From: an uncultured Pseudomonadota bacterium
Lineage (GTDB): Bacteria; Pseudomonadota; Gammaproteobacteria; Steroidobacterales; Steroidobacteraceae
DNA length: 47,755 bases
Direction: 5' to 3'
Assembly: GCA_903868595.1 (NCBI GenBank)
Contig: CAIPVV010000011.1
Location: 1 to 47,755, forward strand
Shown: positions 33,372 to 42,232 of the stretch, in pieces
How positions within the stretch are numbered: position 1 is the first letter of the stretch
Layout of the letters: each line of letters starts with the position of its first letter
Program-made: the position numbers and the translations under genes
Notes under the pieces: model-generated
What the model was told of the DNA's origin: nothing
Seen by the model: the letters and a program-made list of their open reading frames with translations, nothing else
Database searches by the model: none

Positions 33372-34532
33372 ATGAACGCCAATCTGCGTCGCCTGTGCGC
33401 CACCGCTGCACTTGCCCTACTGCTGGGCGCCTGTGGCAGCAAGGAAGCCCCCAAGCCAGCCGCGCAGTCGCCGGCGGCGGCGCCCGTATCCACGGTTCCC
33501 ACCGATCCGGAAAAGGTGCTCAACGTCTACAACTGGTCCGACTACATCGAAGAGAGTGTCGTCCCGGCCTTCGAGAAAGAGTACGGGATCAAGGTCAACT
33601 ACGACGTCTTCGATTCCAACGAGGTGCTGGAGACCAAGCTCCTGGCCGGCAAGACCGGCTATGACGTGGTGGTCCCGTCGGCGGCGTTCCTGGAGCGCCA
33701 GATCCAGGCCGGCGTATTCCAGAAGCTCGACAAGTCCAAGCTTTCGAACCTGAAGAACCTGGATCCGGGGATCACCGAGCGGATCGCGCGCCACGACCCG
33801 GGCAACGAGCACTCGGTGAACTATCTGTGGGGTACCTCCGGCGTCGGCTACAACGTTGACAAGATCAAGGCGGCGATGCCGGATGCCCCGGTCGACAGCT
33901 TCCGCATGTTCTACGACCCGGCTGTGGTGTCGAAATTCAAGGACTGCGGCGTAACGATCCTGGATGCGCCCTCCGAGGTGCTCGGCACTGTGCTGCTGTA
34001 CCTTGGCAAGGATCCTAACGCGCAGAATCCCGAGGACCTGGCGGCCGCCGAGAAGGTGCTCATGGCGATCCGCCCGTATGTGCGGTACGTGAACTCCTCC
34101 AAGTACATCGAGGACCTGGCCAACGGCGAGGTCTGCCTCTCGCTGGGCTGGGTAGGCGACGTCTTCCAGGCGCGCGACCGGGCCAAGGACGCCAGCAAGG
34201 GCGTGTCGATCGCCTACAACATCCCCAAGGAAGGCGCGATCACGTTCTTCGACATGCTCGCCGTACCGGCCGACGCGACCCATCCACTCAACGCCCACCT
34301 GTTCATCGACTTCTTGCTGCGCCCGCAGATCGCCGCCAAGAACTCCGACAAGGTGCACTATGCGAACAGCAATGCGGCCTCCTGGGACCGGATTTCCCCG
34401 GCCGTGCGCAACGATCCGGCCGTCTTCCCGCCGGCGGAGGTGATGGCCAAGCTGCAGCCGGACCTGGCCAAGTCGCCCGAATTCACGCGGCTGTTGACGC
34501 GCACCTGGACGCGCTTCAAGACTGGTAAATGA
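33372..34532 (+). CDS. potF: Polyamine ABC transporter substrate-binding lipoprotein
   Basis: A 386-residue periplasmic binding protein. The signal peptide carries a lipobox, LLGAC (Cys21), so it is predicted to be lipid-anchored, whereas E. coli PotF is soluble. The mature part has the PotD/PotF family opening LNVYNWSDYIEESVVPAFEKEYG and SGVGYNVDKIKAAMPDAP. PotF proteins bind putrescine and related polyamines. GGGGAA lies eight bases before the ATG. It leads a potFGHI gene order identical to that of E. coli and directly follows the catabolic operon. Confidence 0.93.
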   Translation: MNANLRRLCATAALALLLGACGSKEAPKPAAQSPAAAPVSTVPTDPEKVLNVYNWSDYIEESVVPAFEKEYGIKVNYDVFDSNEVLETKLLAGKTGYDVVVPSAAFLERQIQAGVFQKLDKSKLSNLKNLDPGITERIARHDPGNEHSVNYLWGTSGVGYNVDKIKAAMPDAPVDSFRMFYDPAVVSKFKDCGVTILDAPSEVLGTVLLYLGKDPNAQNPEDLAAAEKVLMAIRPYVRYVNSSKYIEDLANGEVCLSLGWVGDVFQARDRAKDASKGVSIAYNIPKEGAITFFDMLAVPADATHPLNAHLFIDFLLRPQIAAKNSDKVHYANSNAASWDRISPAVRNDPAVFPPAEVMAKLQPDLAKSPEFTRLLTRTWTRFKTGK

Positions 34533-34596
34533 CCCGTGTGCGGCGATCCATCCCGGTCGCCGCTTTTCTCCTTAGTCCGCCCCGGGGCTTCTTTGC

Positions 34597-35733
34597 ATGA
34601 CTGACCGCCGCGCCGAGAAAGACGAACCGTGGAAGGATCCCGCGGCGCAGCCGTACATCGCCATCGAGAACGTTACCAAGCGCTTTGGCGAATTCGTGGC
34701 GGTCAACAGCGTCTCGCTTAAGATCTACAAGGGCGAGATCTTCTGCCTGCTCGGCGGCTCCGGCTGCGGCAAGACCACGCTGCTGCGGATGCTGGCGGGC
34801 TTCGAGAAGCCCACGGCCGGCAAGATTCTCATCGACGGCCAGGACATGGCGGATATCCCGCCCTACGAGCGGCCGGTCAACATGATGTTCCAGTCGTACG
34901 CGCTCTTTCCCCACATGAGCGTCTACGACAACGTAGCCTTCGGCCTGGAGCAGGAGAAGCTGCCGCGCACGCAGATCAAGCAGCGCGTCGGCGAGATCCT
35001 CGGCATCGTGCACATGGGCGACTACGCCAAGCGCAAGCCGCACCAGCTCTCGGGCGGCCAGCGGCAGCGTGTTGCGCTGGCAAGGGCACTGGTCAAGCGA
35101 CCCAAGCTGCTGCTGCTGGATGAGCCGCTGGGGGCGCTGGACCGCAAGCTGCGCGAACACACGCAGTTCGAGCTGATCAACATCCAGGAGCAGCTTGGCG
35201 TGACCTTCGTAGTCGTGACGCACGATCAGGAGGAGGCGATGACGCTCGCCTCGCGCATCGGCGTGATGAACCGGGGAGAAATCGCCCAGATCGGCACGCC
35301 CAGGCAGATCTACGAATTCCCCGCGACCCGCTTCGTGGCGGACTTCATCGGCTCGGTGAACCTGTTCGACGGCCAGTTGGTGGAGGACGAGCCCGACCAC
35401 GTGCGGGTCCGCTGTGCGGACCTGCCGGCGCCGGTATACGTGGACCACGGCCTGTCGGCGCCGCCCAATGCCCAGCTCTGGGTCGCGATCCGGCCCGAGA
35501 AGATCACGCTGGAGCGTGCGCAGCCCGGCGCCACGGACAACTGGGCCCGCGGGGTCATCAAGGAAATCGCCTACATGGGCGATATGTCCATCTACATGAT
35601 CCGGTTGGACAGTGGCCGCCAGGTGCGGGTCACCCAGGCGAACATCGTCCGCAAGGCGGGCGAGGCGTTCAGCTGGGAGGACCAGGTGTACCTGGCCTGG
35701 GACGCATCCAGCCCCGTCGTCGGAACGGGTTGA
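34597..35733 (+). CDS. potG: Polyamine ABC transporter ATP-binding protein
   Basis: A 378-residue ATPase. Walker A is GGSGCGKTT (53-61), the ABC signature LSGGQ (151-155) and Walker B LLLLDE (171-176), followed by the switch His in VVTHDQEEAMTLA. The C-terminal part (about 280-378) is the TOBE-type domain usual in this class. It powers import through PotH and PotI on the cytoplasmic face of the inner membrane. It starts 64 bases after potF. Confidence 0.95.
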   Translation: MTDRRAEKDEPWKDPAAQPYIAIENVTKRFGEFVAVNSVSLKIYKGEIFCLLGGSGCGKTTLLRMLAGFEKPTAGKILIDGQDMADIPPYERPVNMMFQSYALFPHMSVYDNVAFGLEQEKLPRTQIKQRVGEILGIVHMGDYAKRKPHQLSGGQRQRVALARALVKRPKLLLLDEPLGALDRKLREHTQFELINIQEQLGVTFVVVTHDQEEAMTLASRIGVMNRGEIAQIGTPRQIYEFPATRFVADFIGSVNLFDGQLVEDEPDHVRVRCADLPAPVYVDHGLSAPPNAQLWVAIRPEKITLERAQPGATDNWARGVIKEIAYMGDMSIYMIRLDSGRQVRVTQANIVRKAGEAFSWEDQVYLAWDASSPVVGTG

Positions 35734-35740
35734 GCGCGCG

Positions 35741-36739
35741 ATGAGCAGGCAGGGGAGGCTGGCCATCTTCGAGCGCTATGCGCAGCGCTGGGGGCCCTTC
35801 TGGAACCTGTTCTACCGCTTCGGGCCGCCACGCTGGTCGCTGCTTCTGCTGCAGAACGGCTGGGGACGAAACCTGGTCATCGGCGTACCCTACCTGTGGC
35901 TGACGCTGTTCTTTCTCATCCCGTTCGTCATCGTCCTGAAGATCTCCTTCTCTGAGATCCGCATCGCGATGCCCCCCTACGCGCCGTTGTGGGAGTGGGT
36001 CGGCGACACCGCCATCAGCATCAAGCTCAATTTCGCCAACTACCGCTACCTGTTCAGCGATTCCCTCTATGTGAGCTCCTACCTGTACTCCATGCAGGTG
36101 GCTGCCATCTCGACATTCTTCTGCTTGTTGCTGGGATACCCGATGGCCTATGGGATCGCGCGCGCCTCGCCGGCTGCCCGAAACCTCTGCCTGATGCTCA
36201 TCATCCTACCGTTCTGGACCTCCTTCCTGCTGCGTGTCTACGCGTGGATCGGGCTGCTGAAGAACAACGGCGTCATCAACAACGTGCTGATGGCCCTGGG
36301 GATCGTCGACCAGCCAATAACCATGATGCAGACGGACTTCGCCGTTTACATCGGCATTGTCTATTCCTACCTGCCGTTCATGATCCTGCCGCTGTATACC
36401 AACCTGGAAAAGCACGATCCGACCCTGCTGGAGGCGGCTGCGGACCTGGGCGCAAAGCCTGCGAAGGCGTTCTTCCGTGTGACGCTGCCGCTGTCGATGC
36501 CGGGCATCTTCGCCGGGTGTCTGCTGGTGTTCATCCCGGCGGTGGGCGAGTACGTGATCCCCTCGCTGTTGGGTCGCACCGACCAGTTGATGATCGGGCG
36601 CGTGCTGTCGGATGAATTCTTTGCCAACCGCGATTGGCCCGTGGCAGGCGCGGTGGCGATCCTCATGCTGCTGATGCTGGTCGTGCCGATCATGCTCTTC
36701 CAGCACTTCCAGGGCCGCGAGCTCAGGAAGCCGTCATGA
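35741..36739 (+). CDS. potH: Polyamine ABC transporter permease PotH
   Basis: A 332-residue inner-membrane permease. About six membrane segments are visible, including VPYLWLTLFFLIPFVIVL and LCLMLIILPFWTSFLLRVYAWIGLL. The EAA loop that contacts the ATPase is in EAAADLGAKPAKAFFRVTLP. The ATG at 35741, seven bases after the potG stop, fits the family start; the frame extends upstream without similarity. It overlaps potI by ATGA. Confidence 0.95.
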   Translation: MSRQGRLAIFERYAQRWGPFWNLFYRFGPPRWSLLLLQNGWGRNLVIGVPYLWLTLFFLIPFVIVLKISFSEIRIAMPPYAPLWEWVGDTAISIKLNFANYRYLFSDSLYVSSYLYSMQVAAISTFFCLLLGYPMAYGIARASPAARNLCLMLIILPFWTSFLLRVYAWIGLLKNNGVINNVLMALGIVDQPITMMQTDFAVYIGIVYSYLPFMILPLYTNLEKHDPTLLEAAADLGAKPAKAFFRVTLPLSMPGIFAGCLLVFIPAVGEYVIPSLLGRTDQLMIGRVLSDEFFANRDWPVAGAVAILMLLMLVVPIMLFQHFQGRELRKPS

Positions 36740-37590
36740 GTCTCCCGCGCCGCAGTATCTTCGTGCCTACGGTGCTGGCCTTCGGTTTTGCCTTCCTGTA
36801 CGTCCCGATCCTCTCGATGATGTTCTTCTCCCTGAACAACTCATCGCTGGTGACCGTGTGGGATGGCCCCAATTCGCCGACGCTCAAGTGGTACGTGAAG
36901 CTGCTCAACAACCGTCCGATCCTGGACGCCGCGTGGCTCTCGATCAAGATCGCCGCGGTCAATGCGACCGGCGCGGCGGTGTTGGGGACGCTGGTCGGGC
37001 TGGTGCTCGCGCGCTTCGGCCGGTTCAGGGGTCGCACCCTGCTCTCGGCCATCACCACGGCACCGCTGGTGATGCCGGAAGTCATAACGGGCCTCTCGAT
37101 GCTGCTGCTGTTCGTGGCGCTGGAGCAGTGGATCGGCTGGCCGTCCGGCCGGGGCGTGACCACGATTACCATCGCGCACATCACCTTCTCGATGTCCTAC
37201 GTCTCGGTAATCGTGCAGTCCCGGCTGGCAAGTTTCGATGAGTCGCTGGAGGAGGCGGCAATGGACCTGGGGGCGCGTCCGCCGCGTGTGTTCCGAAGCA
37301 TCACGCTGCCGCTGATCTTCCCGGCCATCCTCTCCGGCTGGTTGCTCTCCTTCACGCTCTCCTGGGATGACCTGGTCATCTCGCAGTTCGTGGCCGGGCC
37401 GGGTTCCACGACGCTTCCGATGGTAATCTTCTCCAAGGTACGCCTGGGCGTGAGTCCCGACGTCAACGCGCTGGCTACAATCATGGTGCTGATCGTGGCC
37501 ACCGGCGTGGTCGTGTCCGCCGTGGTCATGCAGCGTCAGGAACGCAGGCGTCAGCGCGAAGTGCAAATGGCGCTTGCTTCCGGTGAGTGA
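36736..37590 (+). CDS. potI: Polyamine ABC transporter permease PotI
   Basis: A 284-residue partner permease with six membrane segments (for example VPTVLAFGFAFLYVPILSMM) and an EAA loop in EEAAMDLGARPPRVFRSITLP. Length and motifs match PotI. It starts within the potH stop codon (ATGA), and ends 21 bases before the glucokinase start. Confidence 0.95.
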   Translation: MSLPRRSIFVPTVLAFGFAFLYVPILSMMFFSLNNSSLVTVWDGPNSPTLKWYVKLLNNRPILDAAWLSIKIAAVNATGAAVLGTLVGLVLARFGRFRGRTLLSAITTAPLVMPEVITGLSMLLLFVALEQWIGWPSGRGVTTITIAHITFSMSYVSVIVQSRLASFDESLEEAAMDLGARPPRVFRSITLPLIFPAILSGWLLSFTLSWDDLVISQFVAGPGSTTLPMVIFSKVRLGVSPDVNALATIMVLIVATGVVVSAVVMQRQERRRQREVQMALASGE

Positions 37591-37611
37591 GTTGAATAAG
37601 GCGAGTCTGTG

Positions 37612-38361
37612 ATGCACAGCGTGCTTGGCATTGACGTGGGCGGCTCCTCGATCAAGGCCGCACTCGTGGATGTCTGGGCCGGTCAGACGGTTTCGCCGCT
37701 GGCCTCGCTACCGACGCCGCAACCCTCCACGCCTGAGCGCTTGATGGAGGCGTTCGTCGAGCTGGACGCCAGCCTTGGCGCGCAGGGGCCCGTGGGCTTG
37801 GCCCTCCCCAGCGTCGTACAGCATGGGGTCGCGCGCACCGCGGCGAACATCGACAAGGGCTGGATCGGCTTTGACTGCGCGGGCAGCCTGCAGTCGCGCC
37901 TGCAGCGACCGGTGACCGTGCTCAACGATGCCGATGCCGCGGGCCTGGCGGAGATGCGCTGGGGTGCAGGCCGTGGCACGCTTGGGGTGGTCATCATGCT
38001 GACCTTCGGGACGGGCATCGGGACGGCAGTCTTCAATGACGGGCAGCTCCTGCCCAACACCGAGTTCGGGCACCTGGAAATGGATGGCCGGGAAGCAGAG
38101 CACCAGGCTTCGGCGCGCGTGCGCACGGTGGAGAAGCTGGACTGGCCGCAGTGGGCCGAGCGCGTGAACGCCTACCTGTCACGCATGCACGGACTCTTTT
38201 GGCCCGACGTCTTTATCCTGGGCGGTGCGGTAAGCGAGAATTTCGATCGCTTCGCCCCGCTGCTGACTTCTCCTGCCCAGATCCGAGCGGCACAGTTTCG
38301 GGGCCAGGCGGGACTCATTGGCGCGGCGCTGGCCGCCTCACGGGCTAGCGAGGGCGGATGA
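37612..38361 (+). CDS. ppgK: Polyphosphate glucokinase (ROK family)
   Basis: A 249-residue sugar kinase. The phosphate-binding segment LGIDVGGSSIKAALVD, the motif HGVARTAANIDKGWIG, the catalytic VLNDADAAGLAEMRWGAGRG and TFGTGIGTAVFNDGQLLPNTEFGHLEMDG closely follow PpgK enzymes, which phosphorylate glucose using polyphosphate or ATP. These are best known from Actinobacteria but occur elsewhere. ATG at 37612 is preferred (AAGGCGAG upstream); a GTG three bases earlier is possible. It follows potI by 21 bases and overlaps the next gene by ATGA, so it may ride on the pot transcript. Confidence 0.87.
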   Translation: MHSVLGIDVGGSSIKAALVDVWAGQTVSPLASLPTPQPSTPERLMEAFVELDASLGAQGPVGLALPSVVQHGVARTAANIDKGWIGFDCAGSLQSRLQRPVTVLNDADAAGLAEMRWGAGRGTLGVVIMLTFGTGIGTAVFNDGQLLPNTEFGHLEMDGREAEHQASARVRTVEKLDWPQWAERVNAYLSRMHGLFWPDVFILGGAVSENFDRFAPLLTSPAQIRAAQFRGQAGLIGAALAASRASEGG

Positions 38362-39527
38362 TCGACAAACTACCGGATGTTGGGACCACTATCTTCACGG
38401 TGATGTCGCGCCGCGCGGCGGAGCTTGGTGCCATCAATCTGGGGCAGGGATTCCCCGATTACCCGGTGGATGCCCGGCTGGGGGAACTGGTGGCCGACGC
38501 CATGCGCGAGGGCCACAACCAGTACGCGCCCATGCCCGGCGTGCCGCTGCTGCAGCAGGCGATCGCCGGGCGGCTGGAGGCGCGGTACGGGCTGGGGGTG
38601 GATCCGCAGCAGTCGATCACCATCACCCTGGGGGCCACCGAGGCCCTGTATTCCACGATTCAGGCGCTGGTAGGGCCGGGGGAGGAGGCCATCGTCTTTG
38701 ATCCGGCCTACGATTCCTATGATCCCGCCATACGCCTTGCCGGCGCGCACTGCGTGCATATCCCGCTGCAGCCACCCACCTTCCACTACGACTGGGACCG
38801 GGTCCGTGCTGCCATCAACGAGCGGACTCGCCTGATCGTTATCAACAGCCCGCACAATCCGGCCTGCACGGTGCTGCGGCCAGGGGACCTGGATGCGCTG
38901 GCCGAGTGCATCGCGGGCCGTGATATCCGCGTACTGAGCGATGAGGTGTACGAGCACATCGTCTTCCCCGGCGCGCGTCACTACAGCGTGCTGGCGCACG
39001 AGGCGCTGCGCGCCAGCGCGGTGGCAGTGTTCTCCTTCGGAAAGGCGCTGCATGCCACCGGACTGCGCGTGGGCTATGCGGTGGCGCCGCCGCAGCTTAC
39101 GAACCTCATGCGCAAGGTCCACCAGTTCAATACGTTCACGATCGCGACCCCATTTCAGCACGCCATCGCGCGCTACCTGGGGGAGCGGCCCGATGTATTC
39201 GACGGCCTCGCGGCGTTCTTCCTGCAGCGCCGGGACCTTTTGGCCGGGTATCTGGCGGGTTCAGCGCTCAAGGTACTGCCGGCGCAGGGTACCTATTTCC
39301 AGCTCATCGACTATTCCCAATGCGCTGCGCTGGGGGGCCTGGACGATATCGCCGCGGCCAACCGGCTGCTGGAGGAGGCGGGCGTTGCCACCATCCCCCT
39401 CTCCCCCTTCTACCGCGAGCCCCCGGCGCACAACCTGCTGCGGCTGTGCTTTGCCAAGCGGGAGGAGACGCTGCGCGAGGCGGCCGTGCGCCTGGTGGCG
39501 TTTGCCGGCGCGATGCCGCCCCCATGA
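38358..39527 (+). CDS. YbdL-type methionine/glutamine aminotransferase
   Basis: A 389-residue class I aminotransferase. INLGQGFPDYPVD (26-38), NSPHNPACTVL (163-173) and the PLP lysine Lys229 (SFGKALHATGLRVGY) match the YbdL/kynurenine-oxoglutarate transaminase group, which transaminates methionine, glutamine and aromatic amino acids. The next gene encodes a YafV-type omega-amidase, the known metabolic partner that removes the 2-oxoglutaramate or 2-oxosuccinamate formed. It overlaps both neighbours by ATGA. Confidence 0.88.
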   Translation: MIDKLPDVGTTIFTVMSRRAAELGAINLGQGFPDYPVDARLGELVADAMREGHNQYAPMPGVPLLQQAIAGRLEARYGLGVDPQQSITITLGATEALYSTIQALVGPGEEAIVFDPAYDSYDPAIRLAGAHCVHIPLQPPTFHYDWDRVRAAINERTRLIVINSPHNPACTVLRPGDLDALAECIAGRDIRVLSDEVYEHIVFPGARHYSVLAHEALRASAVAVFSFGKALHATGLRVGYAVAPPQLTNLMRKVHQFNTFTIATPFQHAIARYLGERPDVFDGLAAFFLQRRDLLAGYLAGSALKVLPAQGTYFQLIDYSQCAALGGLDDIAAANRLLEEAGVATIPLSPFYREPPAHNLLRLCFAKREETLREAAVRLVAFAGAMPPP

Positions 39528-40309
39528 ATCCGGCGCTGCGCGTCACGCTCGTGCAGCCGGATACCGCCTGGGAGGATCCGGCAGCCAACCTGCGGCAGGT
39601 GGAATCCGGCGTGGAGCGCCTGGCAGGGAGGACCGACGTGCTGGTGCTGCCAGAGATGTTCAGCACCGGCTTCTCGATGCAGCCGGAGCGCCTGGCGGAG
39701 GACGCCGGCGGCCCGACGGCGCAGTGGATGTCGGCACTCTCGCGCCGCCTGGATGCCGCCGTGACGGGCAGCGTGATCACGCGCGTGCCTGGCGGTTATG
39801 CCAACCGCCTGGTGTGGGCCACGCCGGACGGCGAGCGTACCCACTACGATAAGCGCCACCTGTTTCGCATGGGTGCGGAGGACAAGCACTACGTCGGGGG
39901 CAGCGAGTCGGTGGTGCTGGAGTGGCGCGGCTTTCGTGTCGCGCCGCTGGTCTGCTATGACCTGCGCTTCCCGGTCTGGAGCCGGCGCCGCAACGGCTAT
40001 GACTACGACGTGCTGCTCTACGTGGCCAGCTGGCCGGCGGTACGCCGCTATGCCTGGCGATCGCTGCTGGTGGCGCGGGCGATCGAGAACCAGAGCTACC
40101 TGGTGGGCGTGAATCGTACCGGCCTGGACGGCAACGGCGTTGCCCATGGCGGGGACAGCGTCGTGCACGATTTCCTCGGCCAGCCGCTGCTGGAGCTGGG
40201 AGCTGAGCCGGGGGTCGCCACGGTGGAGCTGCCGCGAGCCGCGCTCGTCGCGTTTCGCGAACGGTTTCCCGCCCACCTGGATGCAGACCGGTTTACGCTG
40301 CAATTATGA
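39524..40309 (+). CDS. YafV-type omega-amidase (nitrilase family)
   Basis: A 261-residue carbon-nitrogen hydrolase. The Glu-Lys-Cys triad is Glu44 (LPEMFSTGF), Lys110 (YDKRHLF) and Cys144 (VCYDLRFP). The EMFSTGF and CYDLRFPVW segments are typical of YafV/Nit2 omega-amidases acting on 2-oxoglutaramate. It follows the YbdL-type aminotransferase with an ATGA overlap, forming the glutamine transaminase/omega-amidase pair used in methionine salvage. N-carbamoylputrescine amidase, also a nitrilase, was considered because of agmatine deiminase nearby, but motif and length favour omega-amidase. Confidence 0.87.
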   Translation: MNPALRVTLVQPDTAWEDPAANLRQVESGVERLAGRTDVLVLPEMFSTGFSMQPERLAEDAGGPTAQWMSALSRRLDAAVTGSVITRVPGGYANRLVWATPDGERTHYDKRHLFRMGAEDKHYVGGSESVVLEWRGFRVAPLVCYDLRFPVWSRRRNGYDYDVLLYVASWPAVRRYAWRSLLVARAIENQSYLVGVNRTGLDGNGVAHGGDSVVHDFLGQPLLELGAEPGVATVELPRAALVAFRERFPAHLDADRFTLQL

Positions 40310-41478
40310 AAGACCGCACCCGCCTGAACCATCCGCCCCGCGTGGAGGTTCCTGCCGACAATCCGCCGCTGGTCGCCCCGATCTACCAGAGCGTGAAGTT
40401 CGAATACCCCTCGGTGGCCGAGACGCTGCGGGGTGCCCGTCACGAGCGCGAGGGCTTCTTCTATTCCCGCTCGGGCAATCCGACCACGCGCCAGCTGGAA
40501 GTGACGCTGGCGGCGATGCAGGGCCGCGACGACGCGGTGGTCTGCGCTTCCGGCGTCGGCGCCGTCGCGCAGACGCTGCTGACCCTGCTGCAGCAGGGTG
40601 ACCACGTCCTGTGCTTCGCCGAGACGTATGGCCCCACGCGGACGCTGATACGCCGCACGCTCAAGCGTTATGGCGTCACGCACACGATGCTGTCGATCGA
40701 GGATGATGCCGGCATCGAACGCGAGCTGGCCGCCACGCCGACGAAGCTGGTGATCTTCGAGAGCCCCACCAACCCGGTCACCAAGATCGCCGATATCGCG
40801 CGCATCACGCGCGCCGCGCGCCAGCACGGGGCGCTGACGGTGCTCGACAACACGCTGGCCGGTCCCCACCAGCATGGCCAGTACGACGTCGACCTGTACG
40901 TCCACAGCCTGACCAAGTACGTCTCCGGCCACGGCGACGTGATGGGTGGCGCGGCCATCGGCTCCACCGAGCTCATCCACAAGCTGCGCGGCGAGTTCTC
41001 CCTGATCGGCGGAACCTTGGATCCGCACGCGGCGTTCCTGATGCAGCGGGGCCTGAAGACCTATTACCTGCGCTACGAGTCGCAGACGGCATCGGCGCAA
41101 AAGGTCGCCGAATTCCTCGCCGGACACCCGGCCGTGGGCCGGGTCCACTACCCGGGGTTGCCGCAGCACCCGCGCCACGCCCTGGCGCGCAAGCAGATGC
41201 GCGACTTCGGTACGGTCGTGGCCTTCGACCTGCTGGCGGGCGGCACGGCGGGGGATCGCCTGGCCGATACCCTGAAGCTGTTTTCCATCGCGGCGAGCAT
41301 GGGTTCGCCGGAGTCGCTGATCATCCCGCCCGGCCTGCTGGGTCCGCGCGAGCTGCCGCCGGCGCTGGAGGCCGCCTCGGGGATCGCGGCGGGGACCGTG
41401 CGGCTGGCGATGGGTCTGGATGATCCGGAGGACCTCATCGCGGATCTGGCGGAGGCGCTGGAGAGCATTCGCGCCTGA
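40306..41478 (+). CDS. Trans-sulfuration-family PLP enzyme (cystathionine beta-lyase-like)
   Basis: A 390-residue Cys/Met-metabolism PLP enzyme. APIYQSVKFEYPS, FFYSRSGNPTTRQLE (51-65) and the PLP lysine Lys204 (HSLTKYVSGHGDVMGG) define the family. Members include cystathionine beta-lyase, cystathionine gamma-lyase/synthase, O-succinylhomoserine sulfhydrylase and methionine gamma-lyase, and I cannot separate these by eye; beta-lyase is a reasonable first guess. It overlaps the omega-amidase by ATGA, which places it with a methionine-related aminotransferase pair. Confidence 0.85.
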   Translation: MKDRTRLNHPPRVEVPADNPPLVAPIYQSVKFEYPSVAETLRGARHEREGFFYSRSGNPTTRQLEVTLAAMQGRDDAVVCASGVGAVAQTLLTLLQQGDHVLCFAETYGPTRTLIRRTLKRYGVTHTMLSIEDDAGIERELAATPTKLVIFESPTNPVTKIADIARITRAARQHGALTVLDNTLAGPHQHGQYDVDLYVHSLTKYVSGHGDVMGGAAIGSTELIHKLRGEFSLIGGTLDPHAAFLMQRGLKTYYLRYESQTASAQKVAEFLAGHPAVGRVHYPGLPQHPRHALARKQMRDFGTVVAFDLLAGGTAGDRLADTLKLFSIAASMGSPESLIIPPGLLGPRELPPALEAASGIAAGTVRLAMGLDDPEDLIADLAEALESIRA

Positions 41479-41549
41479 GGCCGTGACGTGCTTGGCGGTT
41501 TGCCCCTGCCGCGCTGGACCCACGGTGCCCCGACTCCGAACATCAAGCC

Positions 41550-42212
41550 ATGCCCAACGGCGCCATCCTGCCTTTCGTCCGCCGCCCCCGCGAACCACAG
41601 CAGGAGTACTCGGCGGGGGCCCTCGTCATTCCCCTGCACCGCGTGGCGCAGGCGCCGCCCCCGCGGCCCGCCTGCCTGCCCACCTGCGTCGCCTGGCTGC
41701 AGGAGGACGCGGGGTTGTTGGTTGCCCGGCCGGTCGCGCTGCGCGCCCTGCGGCAGCTGGAGACGGCGCTGTTTGCCCAGCCGGGGCAGCGCGTCGGCCT
41801 GCACCGCATCTGGCACGAATCCCTCGCCACGGCCTGCACGGCCCGCCTGTTGGCGACCCCGTTGGGGCTGGATGCGGGCCTGGCGGTGGGCGCCGCGCTC
41901 CTGCACCGACTGGGTGACCTCTGGCCGGTTGCGCAGCTCGCGCAGGCCTGGCAGCTGGCTCCCGCCGTCACGCAGGTGCTGCAGGGCTGGCGGTCGTGCC
42001 TGGACGAGCGGGAGCCGGGTCCGGTGGAGCTGAACACCACACGCGCCGTGTACCTGGCGCACCTGTGTGCCGTGGAGCAGCTCTACAGGGAGTACTGCAC
42101 GCCGGGCATCCTCGAAGTGGCGGCCCGGCAGCTTGGCGTCCCGCCTGCGGTACTGGCCGCCGTGCGCGCCGAGTCCGCCGGCATCGACCTGCTGCTGGAG
42201 AAGCTCGGCTAG
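41550..42212 (+). CDS. HDOD-like protein with degenerate HD site
   Basis: A 220-residue cytoplasmic protein. The central helical region ([50 protein letters not shown]) follows the layout of HDOD domains, but the usual HD pair is replaced by HR (LLHRLGDL), so no metal-dependent phosphohydrolase activity is expected. HDOD proteins are mostly regulatory. The N-terminal 45 residues are Pro-rich and probably disordered. It stands 71 bases after the previous gene and 20 before agmatine deiminase. The family assignment is tentative. Confidence 0.6.
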   Translation: MPNGAILPFVRRPREPQQEYSAGALVIPLHRVAQAPPPRPACLPTCVAWLQEDAGLLVARPVALRALRQLETALFAQPGQRVGLHRIWHESLATACTARLLATPLGLDAGLAVGAALLHRLGDLWPVAQLAQAWQLAPAVTQVLQGWRSCLDEREPGPVELNTTRAVYLAHLCAVEQLYREYCTPGILEVAARQLGVPPAVLAAVRAESAGIDLLLEKLG

Positions 42213-42232
42213 CAGGCTGCTACCATTCGCGG

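Noticed and set aside
39524-40309. Nitrilase-family protein as AguB, partner of agmatine deiminase
   Set aside because: Length and the EMFSTGF and CYDLRFP motifs fit YafV-type omega-amidase, and it is coupled to a YbdL-type aminotransferase, its usual partner.
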